In this document: in pieces, positions 7,563 through 16,681 of the stretch | Numbering within the stretch: position 1 is the stretch's first letter | How the letters are laid out: every line of letters starts with the position of its first letter | DNA from: Sporomusa sp. KB1 | GTDB taxonomy: Bacteria > Bacillota > Negativicutes > Sporomusales > Sporomusaceae | DNA length: 64,000 bases | Direction of reading: 5' to 3' | Assembly: GCF_007830295.1 (NCBI RefSeq) | Contig: NZ_VLKC01000002.1 | Location: forward strand, 4,041,185 to 4,105,184 | Notes under the pieces: model-generated | What the model was told of the DNA's origin: nothing | Database searches by the model: none | What the model saw: only the letters and a program-made list of their open reading frames with translations | Program-made: the position numbers and the translations under genes

Positions 7563-8669
7563 ATGACTTACCAAAAATATGAGAACTTAGGTGGTCCAAA
7601 CGATGTATTAAGTAAAATGCGTGAATTTGCTCTTGCTAATGGCTGGAGCATATTGGAGAACCTGACTCCGGATCTTGCTATTGATGAAACAGGGGTAGTG
7701 GATGGTCTCCGGCTATCCATTCAAAAGGGTAATATATATGCTCATTTTCGAACGGCAAACGGCGAGGCCATATTCCAGACACAAAATAACGCCGCTAAGG
7801 CTACTAAGGCTAAGTGCGCCTACGGGATTGGCCTGGTTTGTTCAACCGGCTACAGCTCTACACCGCCAAGTGGATACTGGTTTGACCAACCGAACGCCAC
7901 AAAACACAAAGCAACACAGCAGGTAATTGGCGCTGGCATATCGGTTAAAAAAGATGCGAATTTACGATTGCACTGCAATGCGATCACTGAACCGGAAATC
8001 ATGATTATGTTTAGTCTGGAACTCGAAGAAGGATTGTTTCAGCACCTGGCTGTAGCCAACGTGCAAAAAGTAGGGGCCTGGGCCGGAGGAACTATTTACT
8101 CTGGCAGCAAAAACAGTGTTACAATGTTTCCGGTTGATTGGTCCCCGACAACTATTGAGAATTTGAGCAATCACCTGTTTGGCATGTCGGCACAGGCCAG
8201 CACCTTTTTGCGCTGCGATATTGACGCGGCACCTTTGCGCAATCCACCTGTCCTGTGGGCCAGCGCCGGTCCGGACGGCAGTGATATTAGCCAATGTTTT
8301 ACCGGCAAGATATTGGGGTTACCGGTAACCAACCTGAACGTGCTTGGTGAAGCCTGGTTCCCTAAAATTCCACATTATGCCTATTTGCAAAGCCAAAGTG
8401 CAACTGATGTTGGCCGCAATGTTAATACTTTGAACTGCATCAGTGTCAATATTCCACTGGCGCTCTACGTACAGCGTGACCCGGATTCCCTGCGGAATTA
8501 TAGCCAGGTTGGTTATGTACCCGGCATGAATTGTATATCCATGCGCAATGTGGCACCGGGGCAGACCTATGAAATCAGCTATCCGCAAAGTGGCAATCTG
8601 TATCAGGTATTTCCCCATGTGCGGCGGGGCGGTGCGTTTGGGTATGACGGCATCTCAGTAAAACAATAA
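7563..8669 (+). CDS. phage virion/tail-tip structural protein, third related gene
   Basis: 368 residues, starting three bases after the preceding stop behind TTGGAGGATTGAGG. The N-terminus (GGPNDVLSKMREFALANGWS) and the pattern of a lipid- or sugar-free beta-rich core (HFRTANGEAIFQ, GIGLVCSTGYS) place it with the two genes before it and, more loosely, with the fibre-region gene at 15778. The C-terminus ends in GGAFGYDGISVKQ, a typical end for this type of virion protein. The function is structural by context only. Confidence 0.6.
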   Translation: MTYQKYENLGGPNDVLSKMREFALANGWSILENLTPDLAIDETGVVDGLRLSIQKGNIYAHFRTANGEAIFQTQNNAAKATKAKCAYGIGLVCSTGYSSTPPSGYWFDQPNATKHKATQQVIGAGISVKKDANLRLHCNAITEPEIMIMFSLELEEGLFQHLAVANVQKVGAWAGGTIYSGSKNSVTMFPVDWSPTTIENLSNHLFGMSAQASTFLRCDIDAAPLRNPPVLWASAGPDGSDISQCFTGKILGLPVTNLNVLGEAWFPKIPHYAYLQSQSATDVGRNVNTLNCISVNIPLALYVQRDPDSLRNYSQVGYVPGMNCISMRNVAPGQTYEISYPQSGNLYQVFPHVRRGGAFGYDGISVKQ

Positions 8670-8684
8670 AGGCGGTAGCTGCAG

Positions 8685-9602
8685 ATGGCAGATCGAGGGG
8701 GAATACCTCAGTTTGAATGGGGAGCAATCGGCAGAATATCTCCCAGCCTAACTGGTGAGCCAAGACCGTTTTTTTCCGTCCGCTTGAAGCATCTTGGTCA
8801 TTTAGCGCTGAAGGTTCCGTCGACGTATTACGGCGATGCCTTAACGTGGGACCAGTTAGCCAGTTTAGGCATGCCCTGGGGGGACAATACAACACTGCTG
8901 TATGAGGCGCCGCTGCCGGGGTGGAGCTACCGTTTTGATATCGGCTTAAAGCGGTTTACGGTAACCGACACCGAAGGGCAGGCCACAGTATATAACAACA
9001 TAAAGACTATTAGTGATCTAGGAATATCGTGGGATATCATAAGCAGTCACCAGTTTGTGCTGTTTTTTGACGCTCACTTTGAAAACGATGCTTTTTTAAT
9101 TGGCTGGTATTTAAAGAAAGGGTATCCCATACCACCGGAGTGGGATATCATTCCTGAGATTTTGTGCGATATATATGGTTATTGTTGGTCCGATGTCGAG
9201 GACTATTTGCAACCAGGTGATTATGCCGTGCATTTTGGCAGGTTATTGGAGAGGCAACAGGAAACCGTTGACATTGAAGTTCCGACATCGCTGTCTGAGT
9301 GTGAGCGTAGAAACTTACTTGTTAATACTACTGTCGACTTGTCCCGGGCTACTGGTGGATTCCAGCCGAATTTGAAATTAAGTCCTGAAGAAAAACACAT
9401 GGCTAAAAAATCTAAAGATCGCGCCGCAGAACTTATTCCAGTGGGTATATTGCTCATGATCGCTTTGTTTGCTTCCATCAGCAACGCTTCGAAACCCGCG
9501 TTTGAACCCTGGATGCTGTGGGAGCTTTGGCGCTGGCTGGGGTGTGGCACCGTCGTCGTTCCCCGTGATAGGACCTTTGATTTATCGCCATGGTGGGGGT
9601 AA
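8685..9602 (+). CDS. phage tail-region protein of unknown function with C-terminal membrane segment
   Basis: 305 residues within the tail-tip operon, 15 bases after the previous gene. The N-terminal 200 residues are aromatic-rich (WGAIGRIS, WSYRFDIGLKRF) without a motif I know. A Lys-rich linker near residues 235-245 is followed by a clear hydrophobic segment, LIPVGILLMIALFASI, and a Trp-rich C-terminus ending SPWWG. The membrane segment is odd for a virion protein and may act in membrane contact during DNA entry or hold the protein in a multi-strand bundle; this is speculation. Confidence 0.55.
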   Translation: MADRGGIPQFEWGAIGRISPSLTGEPRPFFSVRLKHLGHLALKVPSTYYGDALTWDQLASLGMPWGDNTTLLYEAPLPGWSYRFDIGLKRFTVTDTEGQATVYNNIKTISDLGISWDIISSHQFVLFFDAHFENDAFLIGWYLKKGYPIPPEWDIIPEILCDIYGYCWSDVEDYLQPGDYAVHFGRLLERQQETVDIEVPTSLSECERRNLLVNTTVDLSRATGGFQPNLKLSPEEKHMAKKSKDRAAELIPVGILLMIALFASISNASKPAFEPWMLWELWRWLGCGTVVVPRDRTFDLSPWWG

Positions 9603-9605
9603 TAT

Positions 9606-10817
9606 ATGGCTGACAAAATATCTGAAACCATTGAATTTCTAACGCAAATACACAAGGCCTGGGATGGCACGGAGCAGCGGGCGGCACTTAGGGCCAGACC
9701 GCGCCGCTCCGTTTCCTATGACTATATATCCATGCAGCCCTGGCAAAGCCAGTACCTGCGGGCACTGACCTACAGTCAGCAGACCCAGCTGTTTCAAATC
9801 CCGCTTTGGCATGCTGCCGACAAGATCAATGAGCAAATCTACGAAGCCCAGGCGGTCATCCCGATATCGACCGATTGCATCTGGCAATACCGGGGCTGCA
9901 GCCATGCCATGGTCTGGCTGGACGATTCCTATGGCGGCACCTTATATACGCTGGAGCAGCTCGGCAGCGCCGGTGTCCTGGGTCTAAATAAGCAATTTGA
10001 CCGGGAATGGGAGCGCGGCGTGCTAACCGTGGCGCCGGTGGCCTGGGGCGTACTGTCCCAGGCAGATAAATACCTCAATTACACCAGTGCTCTTTCCTCC
10101 ATGACTCTTACCGTAGAGATCCTGCACGAGGCTCAGGCACCGGCTTTTCCTGGACAATACGATGAATTCCATGATGAAGAAGTCAAACTAATCTGGGGAA
10201 GAGGGCTGCCGGTAATCTATAACGGCGCCGAATTATTTCTGGTGCCGCCAACATGGTCAGACGATATAAACGCAAGTTTTTCCCGTTTGGCTAACCGACT
10301 TGATAACAGCACCGGTGCTTTTCTGTACGATTTACGGAGCCCTGACCCAACGGAAACCAGGGAAATACAATATATCCTCAAAGGCCGCCGCGAGATTAAC
10401 AACTTGCAGCGGTTTTTCTATCGGTGTAAAGGGCGGCTGCACTCCTTTTATGCCCCGACGTGGCTCATGGATGTTGAACTGGCGGTAGATGCGCCTGCCG
10501 GACAGAATTACTTACTCAGCAAATGGCCAGGGTATTGGAAGTACTTTGGCGGCGGGCAACGCCGTAAAACCTTACTTGTTTTCCATAAAGACCTATCGGC
10601 CAGCATCTTAAACGTGGCCGGCTATACCACCAACGAAACCGGTGAGCTCGGCAAGATTTACCTGGATGCGCCGCTGAAACAGGCACTTCGGAAAAGTGAT
10701 ATCCTTATGATCAGTTATCTTTGCCGGTACCGGCTGGATAACGATTTAATGACGACCGATTATGAAACGGTGGGCATAGCCAAATCATCTTTAACACTCG
10801 CAGAGGTGACAGAATAA
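9606..10817 (+). CDS. phage distal tail-type protein
   Basis: 403 residues. The C-terminal half contains the RREINNLQRFFYRCKGRLHS run then FYAPTW, a motif seen in siphophage minor tail proteins that precede BR0599-type hub proteins. The N-terminal half (PRRSVSYDY, VIPISTDC) fits a beta-rich tail-tip protein. It overlaps the hub gene by one base (TAATG), which indicates translational coupling. Assignment as a distal tail component is from context and the FYAPTW motif. Confidence 0.6.
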   Translation: MADKISETIEFLTQIHKAWDGTEQRAALRARPRRSVSYDYISMQPWQSQYLRALTYSQQTQLFQIPLWHAADKINEQIYEAQAVIPISTDCIWQYRGCSHAMVWLDDSYGGTLYTLEQLGSAGVLGLNKQFDREWERGVLTVAPVAWGVLSQADKYLNYTSALSSMTLTVEILHEAQAPAFPGQYDEFHDEEVKLIWGRGLPVIYNGAELFLVPPTWSDDINASFSRLANRLDNSTGAFLYDLRSPDPTETREIQYILKGRREINNLQRFFYRCKGRLHSFYAPTWLMDVELAVDAPAGQNYLLSKWPGYWKYFGGGQRRKTLLVFHKDLSASILNVAGYTTNETGELGKIYLDAPLKQALRKSDILMISYLCRYRLDNDLMTTDYETVGIAKSSLTLAEVTE

Positions 10818-11710
10818 TGGCAGGAACCAACATTGGAACCTATGAGTATTCCCAGCAGGACGGCCAGCCGATTGAATGCTACAAATTTACCATTGGCATT
10901 ACCAGGTATCAGTATACGTCCAGCGTGGATAATATTGACCTGAAGTTTGTTGAGAACGGAATGACGCGGACAGAGACCTACCTTGCTGATTATATTAAGC
11001 GTCAAAATGTCAAACCAACGTGCAAGGGAGATTCTTCGGCACTGATTGTAATAGTAACGAAGGACAATCCGGTTGCTAAGATGTATCAGGGACCACCGCC
11101 GGAGATTCCGGTATTGCTTAAAATATATCGTTTGCATGAGCAGGATTATAATCAACGGGATATTGTGTTTACAGGCCGCGTAAGCCAGGCATCTTTTAAC
11201 GGATCTGACTGTGAATTGACGGTGAAAGTGGAGAACTGGGCAGCGCGTGAAATCCCTAACGGAAAACGGCAGTATACCTGCAACAAAGTTGTTTACAGTA
11301 AGCGTTGCCGCCTGAAAGAGGAAGAATGGCAAATCCCGGTGTTTATCGATCGAGTGGTAGGGCTAAATATTTTTTCCACGACGTTCGCGCTGTATCCGGA
11401 CGGACACTTCGCAGGTGGGATATTTCGGTTTGAGGGAAACGTGCGGCTGATTGCGGAGCATGTGGGTGATCGTGTCCGGCTAAAATATCCTTTTATCCGT
11501 ACGCCGCGCAATGAAGTAATTGTCGCCCCAGGCTGCGACCACCTTTTCAGTACTTGTGCGAAACGGTTTAACAATGCGCTGAATTTTGACGGTTGTCCCT
11601 GGGTGCCGCCAACCGATCCAAGCAAAAAAGAGGTTGGAAAAGGCGTGTATTGGGTTGACAGTCAGGTTATAAAGCGGGATACGGACGGCTATGTTGGCGT
11701 TATCGATTAG
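10817..11710 (+). CDS. BR0599/GTA hub-like tail protein with cysteine cluster
   Basis: 297 residues. The C-terminal part carries GCDHLFSTCAKRFNNALN then FDGCPWVPPTDP, the signature of the BR0599 family (gene transfer agent ORFG13, the tail hub). Cysteines at 155, 164, 240 and 247 are well placed to bind an iron-sulphur cluster as described for the Rhodobacter gene transfer agent hub; Cys260 is additional. The N-terminal domain forms the hub that connects the distal tail protein to the tip. Its neighbours, a FYAPTW tail protein upstream and a large tip protein downstream, match the gene-transfer-agent order. The cluster is inferred from residue spacing. Confidence 0.75.
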   Translation: MAGTNIGTYEYSQQDGQPIECYKFTIGITRYQYTSSVDNIDLKFVENGMTRTETYLADYIKRQNVKPTCKGDSSALIVIVTKDNPVAKMYQGPPPEIPVLLKIYRLHEQDYNQRDIVFTGRVSQASFNGSDCELTVKVENWAAREIPNGKRQYTCNKVVYSKRCRLKEEEWQIPVFIDRVVGLNIFSTTFALYPDGHFAGGIFRFEGNVRLIAEHVGDRVRLKYPFIRTPRNEVIVAPGCDHLFSTCAKRFNNALNFDGCPWVPPTDPSKKEVGKGVYWVDSQVIKRDTDGYVGVID

Positions 11711-11719
11711 GAGGTAAAT

Positions 11720-14700
11720 ATGGCTTTAAACTATTTTACAGGCTATACGCTATCGACTCTGGCGCTATATTTTCTTAATCGCGGTAAAACCGGCAACAGT
11801 GAACAATATGATTCTAAGCCGGAAGAACTTAGCGTTGCAGAGACTCAAACAGGGACGCCGCTGCCGGTAGTACTGGGCCGAACCTTATTAAAGAAGCCGC
11901 TGACGATTTACTACGGAGATTTTAAAGCAGTGCCTTACACCGAGACGTATGCGGCCCATGCTCAATTTTCGGCATGGCCATTGGTGCTATCATTAATTGC
12001 CGCATATATATCGGCTCCCGTAACTGGGCACCAAGCTACTCCGGCAACAGTAACAACCAGCGTACACGTAACAGTACATACCTCTGGAGGAGCTGGTACT
12101 GGGAGTGGAACTGGCACTGGTCAAGCTTCTGGAGCAATGGTAAAAGATGATATGACAGGCCCGCTGTTAAATTCATTATTCAGTTGGTTGTTGATGTGGC
12201 TGATTAACGGACGGAACTTGAAAACAACCGTCCAAAAAGGATTTAAGTATTATCTCGGCTATCAGCAGCTTGTTTGCTGGTCAAACCAAGGCATGCGCCT
12301 TCGTGCTGTATATCTTGGCCAGAACAAGGTATGGGAGGGAGATGAATCCAGGGAGAATCATTTATCCGGCCCATTGGTCATCCCTATCCATGATGAGAAT
12401 CTGTTCGGCGGTCCGGATGAAGGCGGCGGATTTGTTGGTGAGTTGCATGTCTACCTGGGCGGTGAGAACCAGATGCCGGACCCCTGGATGCAGCAGCAAA
12501 TGCAGGCTGAAAGCGTCCAGGAAGAACTGCGCGGACTGACGCCGGCCTACCGGGAATTTGTGTCTGTGGTGGTACCTACAGCTTACGTAGGAAAAAACGC
12601 AACCATACCTGAGCTGTGGTTGGAAATGGAGTGTATCCCTAACCGCCTGGGATTGGGAGCAATCGGCGAGGATGCCAATCCCGCTGAGGTGCAATATGAA
12701 ATTCACGTTAATGAAGATTGGGGACTCGGTGAAAGCGCGGATACTGTAGATGTGGACAGTCTGCTGGCTATGGGGCAACAGCTAAAAACAGAAGGATTAG
12801 GTATTACAGTTTCCATCTCCCAAATTGTAGCGGCTAGGCAAACTATTGATGCCATCTGCAATCATATTGATGCTGTCCGGTACCAGGACCCGCAAACCGG
12901 GAAACTAACCTACAAATTAATCCGTGATGACTATGCTACAGAACAGGTGCCCTTGCTGAATGAAAAAAACTGTTCCCATGTTATGATAAACCGCTTGGAT
13001 TGGCAGGAGACCATCGGCCAGATATCGGTAACCTATACGGATCGTAAGGCTCAATATGAACAGTCTTCAGTCGACGACAACGATCCGGCTGTTATCGAAA
13101 TCAATCAAGGTTCAAAGGCGCCAAAGTCTTATGATTACCCTTATTTTACATCAGCCGAAAATGCACTGTGGGCAGCAAAGCGAGAGGCGGCTCAGCAGGG
13201 ATACCCTTTGGCTACCGGCACGATAGAAGGAAACCGTACTCTTTATGCCATTCGTACCGGTCATGTAGTCCGTCTCGACTGGCCGGCGTATGGCTACAGT
13301 AACCTGATGCTTCGCGTGACCGACGTAGACTTGGGTGATTTTATTGACGGAACAATCAAACTGGAAGTCATAGAAGATGTATTTGGACTTGGGAAAACCG
13401 AGTATGGTTTCTCTGGTTCAACGAATTGGCAGGACCCTAAGAAGTTTCCTACCGGTGTGCAGGAGTATCGGTTTATGGAATTGCCTTATGAACTGATGCC
13501 GGACAAGGATAGTTATATCTATGGTATGGCCGCTAAGCCGGATGCCGACACACAGCGGTGGACTATCTGGCGTCAGACAGCCACTATGCCGATGAACAGC
13601 ACCAACAGTACAACGCAGTGGACCCCGGTTGGAAAGATAATTTATGACTATCCCGAATTTGGAGATGCCATTGATATGAATGGATTTGAAATCATAGACA
13701 TCTCCGGACTGGACAGGCTGGTTTCCGCAACGTTCCCCAACGGCTCGCCCAACATTGAAATAGCCCGCAAAGGCGGCAAAGTCCTGCTTTTGGGCAATGA
13801 GCTCATGGCCTGGAGCAGTATTACAAAGCTGCCCAGCGGCAACTGGCGCATTAATGGGATTATTCGGGGCATTTTTGACACGGTGCCTGTCGCTCATGGT
13901 AGTGGTGAAAAACTATTTTTCCTTGACCCTGGCACCTATGCCAATGTTACGACTGGCGGCCCGGTGTGTTTGGCCGGCAATGCAGTAACAGAAACCTATA
14001 ACATTACCACGGCCACTGCATACTCTACGGAGGAATTAAATCCGCAAAAGGCAGTTAGTGTTACGACTGTGCACCGATCGGAGCGCCCGAGCCCTCCCGG
14101 ATGTATCCGGATGTCGTCCTTTGGGGTCAGTGAGTCAACCAAGATCGACAATCCTATCGGGGATATTTCGTTTTCATGGTCTCACAGGAACAAAGTTCTG
14201 CAATCCTACGGGGCTATATCGCAAGACGATACAACACATTATTTCACTGGGCAGCTATTTGAATTGCCGGAGGGGGCCTTATACCGCATACAGATTTTTG
14301 TAGGCGGTATTTTTGTTGCCGAATGTACAACCATAGAAACTGTCTGGCTATACACCTGGGCGCAGCGATGCAGAGATAGTAATAACCTTGACGGTGAAAC
14401 ACGCATTGAAATTTGCACTGTACAGAACGGTTTGGTATCCTACCAGCTACAAAAGCGAACCGTACAATGGAAAACACCGACCATGATTGATGCAGTCATC
14501 GACGAATCCGAAGTGCTTAGTCGCCTGGCCCTGTGGGGAGAACCCTTGCAGCTTACCGTCCCGGCCAGCGAGTATTCGGATTTATTTCAGGTTGCCTATT
14601 CAGATATGGCTTTATTTGTGTTAGGAACAACCGCAGGCACACTGACTGATAAAGCTATTCTGGCGCGTGATGGCCGGTATATTGTGCCGGACGGCAGAAT

Positions 14701-14821
14701 CGCAGTAGTGAAAGACAAAAGCAGTTATGAAATTATGACTATGGATGAGTATTACACGTTTCGTTCGCATTATGTGGAACAGCAATCTGGTGGGGATGTG
14801 TTGTACATTTATCGACTATAG
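11720..14821 (+). CDS. large tail-tip protein (megatron/gpJ-like)
   Basis: 1033 residues following the hub gene with a GGAGG site. The early segment GTPLPVVLGRTLLKKP is typical of tip attachment proteins, and residues about 85-165 include a hydrophobic, Gly/Thr-rich stretch and a second hydrophobic segment (LLNSLFSWLLMWLING). The middle part (about 360-590) matches the Phage-tail_3 style core, and the C-terminal third has fibronectin-like and sugar-contact features, ending in IVPDGRIAVVKD. It corresponds to the 'megatron' tip protein of gene transfer agents and to lambda gpJ by position and size, and is expected to contact the host envelope first. Confidence 0.75.
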   Translation: MALNYFTGYTLSTLALYFLNRGKTGNSEQYDSKPEELSVAETQTGTPLPVVLGRTLLKKPLTIYYGDFKAVPYTETYAAHAQFSAWPLVLSLIAAYISAPVTGHQATPATVTTSVHVTVHTSGGAGTGSGTGTGQASGAMVKDDMTGPLLNSLFSWLLMWLINGRNLKTTVQKGFKYYLGYQQLVCWSNQGMRLRAVYLGQNKVWEGDESRENHLSGPLVIPIHDENLFGGPDEGGGFVGELHVYLGGENQMPDPWMQQQMQAESVQEELRGLTPAYREFVSVVVPTAYVGKNATIPELWLEMECIPNRLGLGAIGEDANPAEVQYEIHVNEDWGLGESADTVDVDSLLAMGQQLKTEGLGITVSISQIVAARQTIDAICNHIDAVRYQDPQTGKLTYKLIRDDYATEQVPLLNEKNCSHVMINRLDWQETIGQISVTYTDRKAQYEQSSVDDNDPAVIEINQGSKAPKSYDYPYFTSAENALWAAKREAAQQGYPLATGTIEGNRTLYAIRTGHVVRLDWPAYGYSNLMLRVTDVDLGDFIDGTIKLEVIEDVFGLGKTEYGFSGSTNWQDPKKFPTGVQEYRFMELPYELMPDKDSYIYGMAAKPDADTQRWTIWRQTATMPMNSTNSTTQWTPVGKIIYDYPEFGDAIDMNGFEIIDISGLDRLVSATFPNGSPNIEIARKGGKVLLLGNELMAWSSITKLPSGNWRINGIIRGIFDTVPVAHGSGEKLFFLDPGTYANVTTGGPVCLAGNAVTETYNITTATAYSTEELNPQKAVSVTTVHRSERPSPPGCIRMSSFGVSESTKIDNPIGDISFSWSHRNKVLQSYGAISQDDTTHYFTGQLFELPEGALYRIQIFVGGIFVAECTTIETVWLYTWAQRCRDSNNLDGETRIEICTVQNGLVSYQLQKRTVQWKTPTMIDAVIDESEVLSRLALWGEPLQLTVPASEYSDLFQVAYSDMALFVLGTTAGTLTDKAILARDGRYIVPDGRIAVVKDKSSYEIMTMDEYYTFRSHYVEQQSGGDVLYIYRL

Positions 14822-14832
14822 GGGGTTGAGTT

Positions 14833-15765
14833 ATGGCAGTTACATCGAACTTAGGCATACCATTACTGGAAGGCAGTACCCTTATATCCAAGGATGCCAT
14901 CAATACTGCCTTTAAAAAAGTTGATCAGGCGGCTCTGGCAAAATCCCATGCAGACAGTGGCGGGCATTGGGCAACCTGGCAAGCCGAGCATGACTATGTT
15001 CTTAGGGATATTATCCGTACTGACGATTGCTATTCCTGGGGATATCTAGAGTGTATTACGGCGGGGACATCCGGAACTACTGCACCCGATTGCCCTTATG
15101 GTGCCGGGGATACCGTTATTGACGGGACCGTGGTCTGGACACTGCGGCAGATCGGCAGTGGAGGCGGGGGCGTAATCAATCACAAGGACCTTGCAGGCAA
15201 ATCGTTGCCGGATCAGCACCCGATTGGTGCAATTACCGGTCTACAAGAAGAGCTTGATGGCAAAGCCAGTAAAGTAGAGGGCAAAGGACTTTCCACCAAT
15301 GACTATGATGATGAGTCCAAGGCCAAGGTCGATAAAATCATTGATGAAAATGGCCGGTTCACGTATGATGGCGAGGATTTCTACACTAAATCGGAATCCG
15401 ATACTACTTTCGTTGCTATTGCTGATTATCAGGACCAGCGCTCTTTGACCTTCGTCGGCAGCAACCGGACGCAGCAGTATCCCTGGTCCGGTCAGGTGCA
15501 GCTCATTCAGGTGAATTATACCGAGGAACGTACTTCGGATATTAACTTCTGGGTGGAAAAACAGTACAAATCAGACTTTGAGGCTAAACTCGACGCTTGG
15601 CAAAAGATAGGGGGACAGATTTTGAACTTACCCCTGGATAAGATCTATATGGAGTATGCGGTCACCGGTGCGATTGCGGCTGGGGATATGATTCGTCTGA
15701 CCATGCCGGATGATGACCCGAATATTACGGTCCAGGTTAGTATTTTTAACGACAATAATTTTTAG
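14833..15765 (+). CDS. phage tail fibre protein
   Basis: 310 residues behind a GGGGG site. The segment QHPIGAITGLQEELDGKA is the collagen-free fibre shaft motif found in many siphophage tail fibres, and the preceding Trp/Gly pattern (CYSWGYLECITAGTSGTTAP, DGTVVWTLRQIG) resembles small surface-binding modules. The N-terminus (NLGIPLLEGSTLISKDAINT) is a common attachment segment. It likely trimerises and joins the tip protein to the receptor-binding proteins encoded next. Confidence 0.75.
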   Translation: MAVTSNLGIPLLEGSTLISKDAINTAFKKVDQAALAKSHADSGGHWATWQAEHDYVLRDIIRTDDCYSWGYLECITAGTSGTTAPDCPYGAGDTVIDGTVVWTLRQIGSGGGGVINHKDLAGKSLPDQHPIGAITGLQEELDGKASKVEGKGLSTNDYDDESKAKVDKIIDENGRFTYDGEDFYTKSESDTTFVAIADYQDQRSLTFVGSNRTQQYPWSGQVQLIQVNYTEERTSDINFWVEKQYKSDFEAKLDAWQKIGGQILNLPLDKIYMEYAVTGAIAAGDMIRLTMPDDDPNITVQVSIFNDNNF

Positions 15766-15777
15766 GAGGTTGTTACT

Positions 15778-16644
15778 ATGCCAGTACCGACAGATTATAT
15801 TTTTACGCCAGGGAGCTGCAAAAAGAGTGAAATTTTTGACTTGATTGTAAACAAATTAAAAGCGGAAGGATGGACAAATGTGTCCTCTCATCCGTCTACT
15901 GATTTTGTAGTGCTGACTTCGACAGGCAATACAGAGAATAAGAACCTGGTTTTACAGCTGAGAAAGGGAAACGCGGCGGCAACGGCTGGCAGGGATGTCG
16001 ATACCACGGCTTACTGCCAGATGTCCTATCGTCTGCAAGACACATACACGCCAGGAACTGCAGGTGCTGCCGGTGTATTCGGCAGACCTTCCTTAGCATG
16101 GACAGATTTATATATTACTCCGGTTGCGGCAAACGGCACGCTGGCAACTGATACTATCGTGAATTACAAAATGTATGCCGATGCCAGCAAGATTATACTT
16201 GCCATTGAATACCCATCTGCCACGGGGTACAATCCTGTGCTTATTTACATGGGGGCACCAGATACGTCCTTTATGCCTCAATCAGCTAACTCTAGTACAA
16301 TTCTAGCTACGTCAAATACTACTGCTACAGCAGCTAGCGTTATGGTAACTAACTCTCCGGATGGAATAGGTAACGTGGCAGCGCCATATGCATTAGCTAC
16401 TAGTTCCCTGTTGCCAACTAAGAGTCCAAATAATGGCGGAAAGTATATCGTATCTGACATATATTATGGTAGCGCAACAGAAGGTATGCGTGGTAAACTT
16501 GACGGTATACTGTGCGCGCTAAACACTAATCTTTTGACTGGTGACAACATTACAATAGGTACGCAAACGTATTACGTATTATGCTGTGCAACGCAGGGAA
16601 GTACCTCGTTCCCTAGTCAGGCTATATTAGTAAGAATTAGCTAA
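15778..16644 (+). CDS. phage tail fibre-associated or receptor-binding protein
   Basis: 288 residues with a strong TAGGAGG site. The N-terminal half (GSCKKSEIFDLIVNKLKAEGW, LVLQLRKGN) is a distant relative of the tail-tip gene at 7563. The C-terminal half is Ser/Thr-rich with GGKYIVSDIYYG and a Cys-containing end. From about 16280 the codon choice shifts toward GTA, CTA and ACT codons, and this continues into the next gene, which suggests that the receptor-binding half was exchanged. The function is inferred from position. Confidence 0.6.
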   Translation: MPVPTDYIFTPGSCKKSEIFDLIVNKLKAEGWTNVSSHPSTDFVVLTSTGNTENKNLVLQLRKGNAAATAGRDVDTTAYCQMSYRLQDTYTPGTAGAAGVFGRPSLAWTDLYITPVAANGTLATDTIVNYKMYADASKIILAIEYPSATGYNPVLIYMGAPDTSFMPQSANSSTILATSNTTATAASVMVTNSPDGIGNVAAPYALATSSLLPTKSPNNGGKYIVSDIYYGSATEGMRGKLDGILCALNTNLLTGDNITIGTQTYYVLCCATQGSTSFPSQAILVRIS

Positions 16645-16681
16645 GAGGTGTAGCTACAGCACATAAACGAGGTGATATAGC

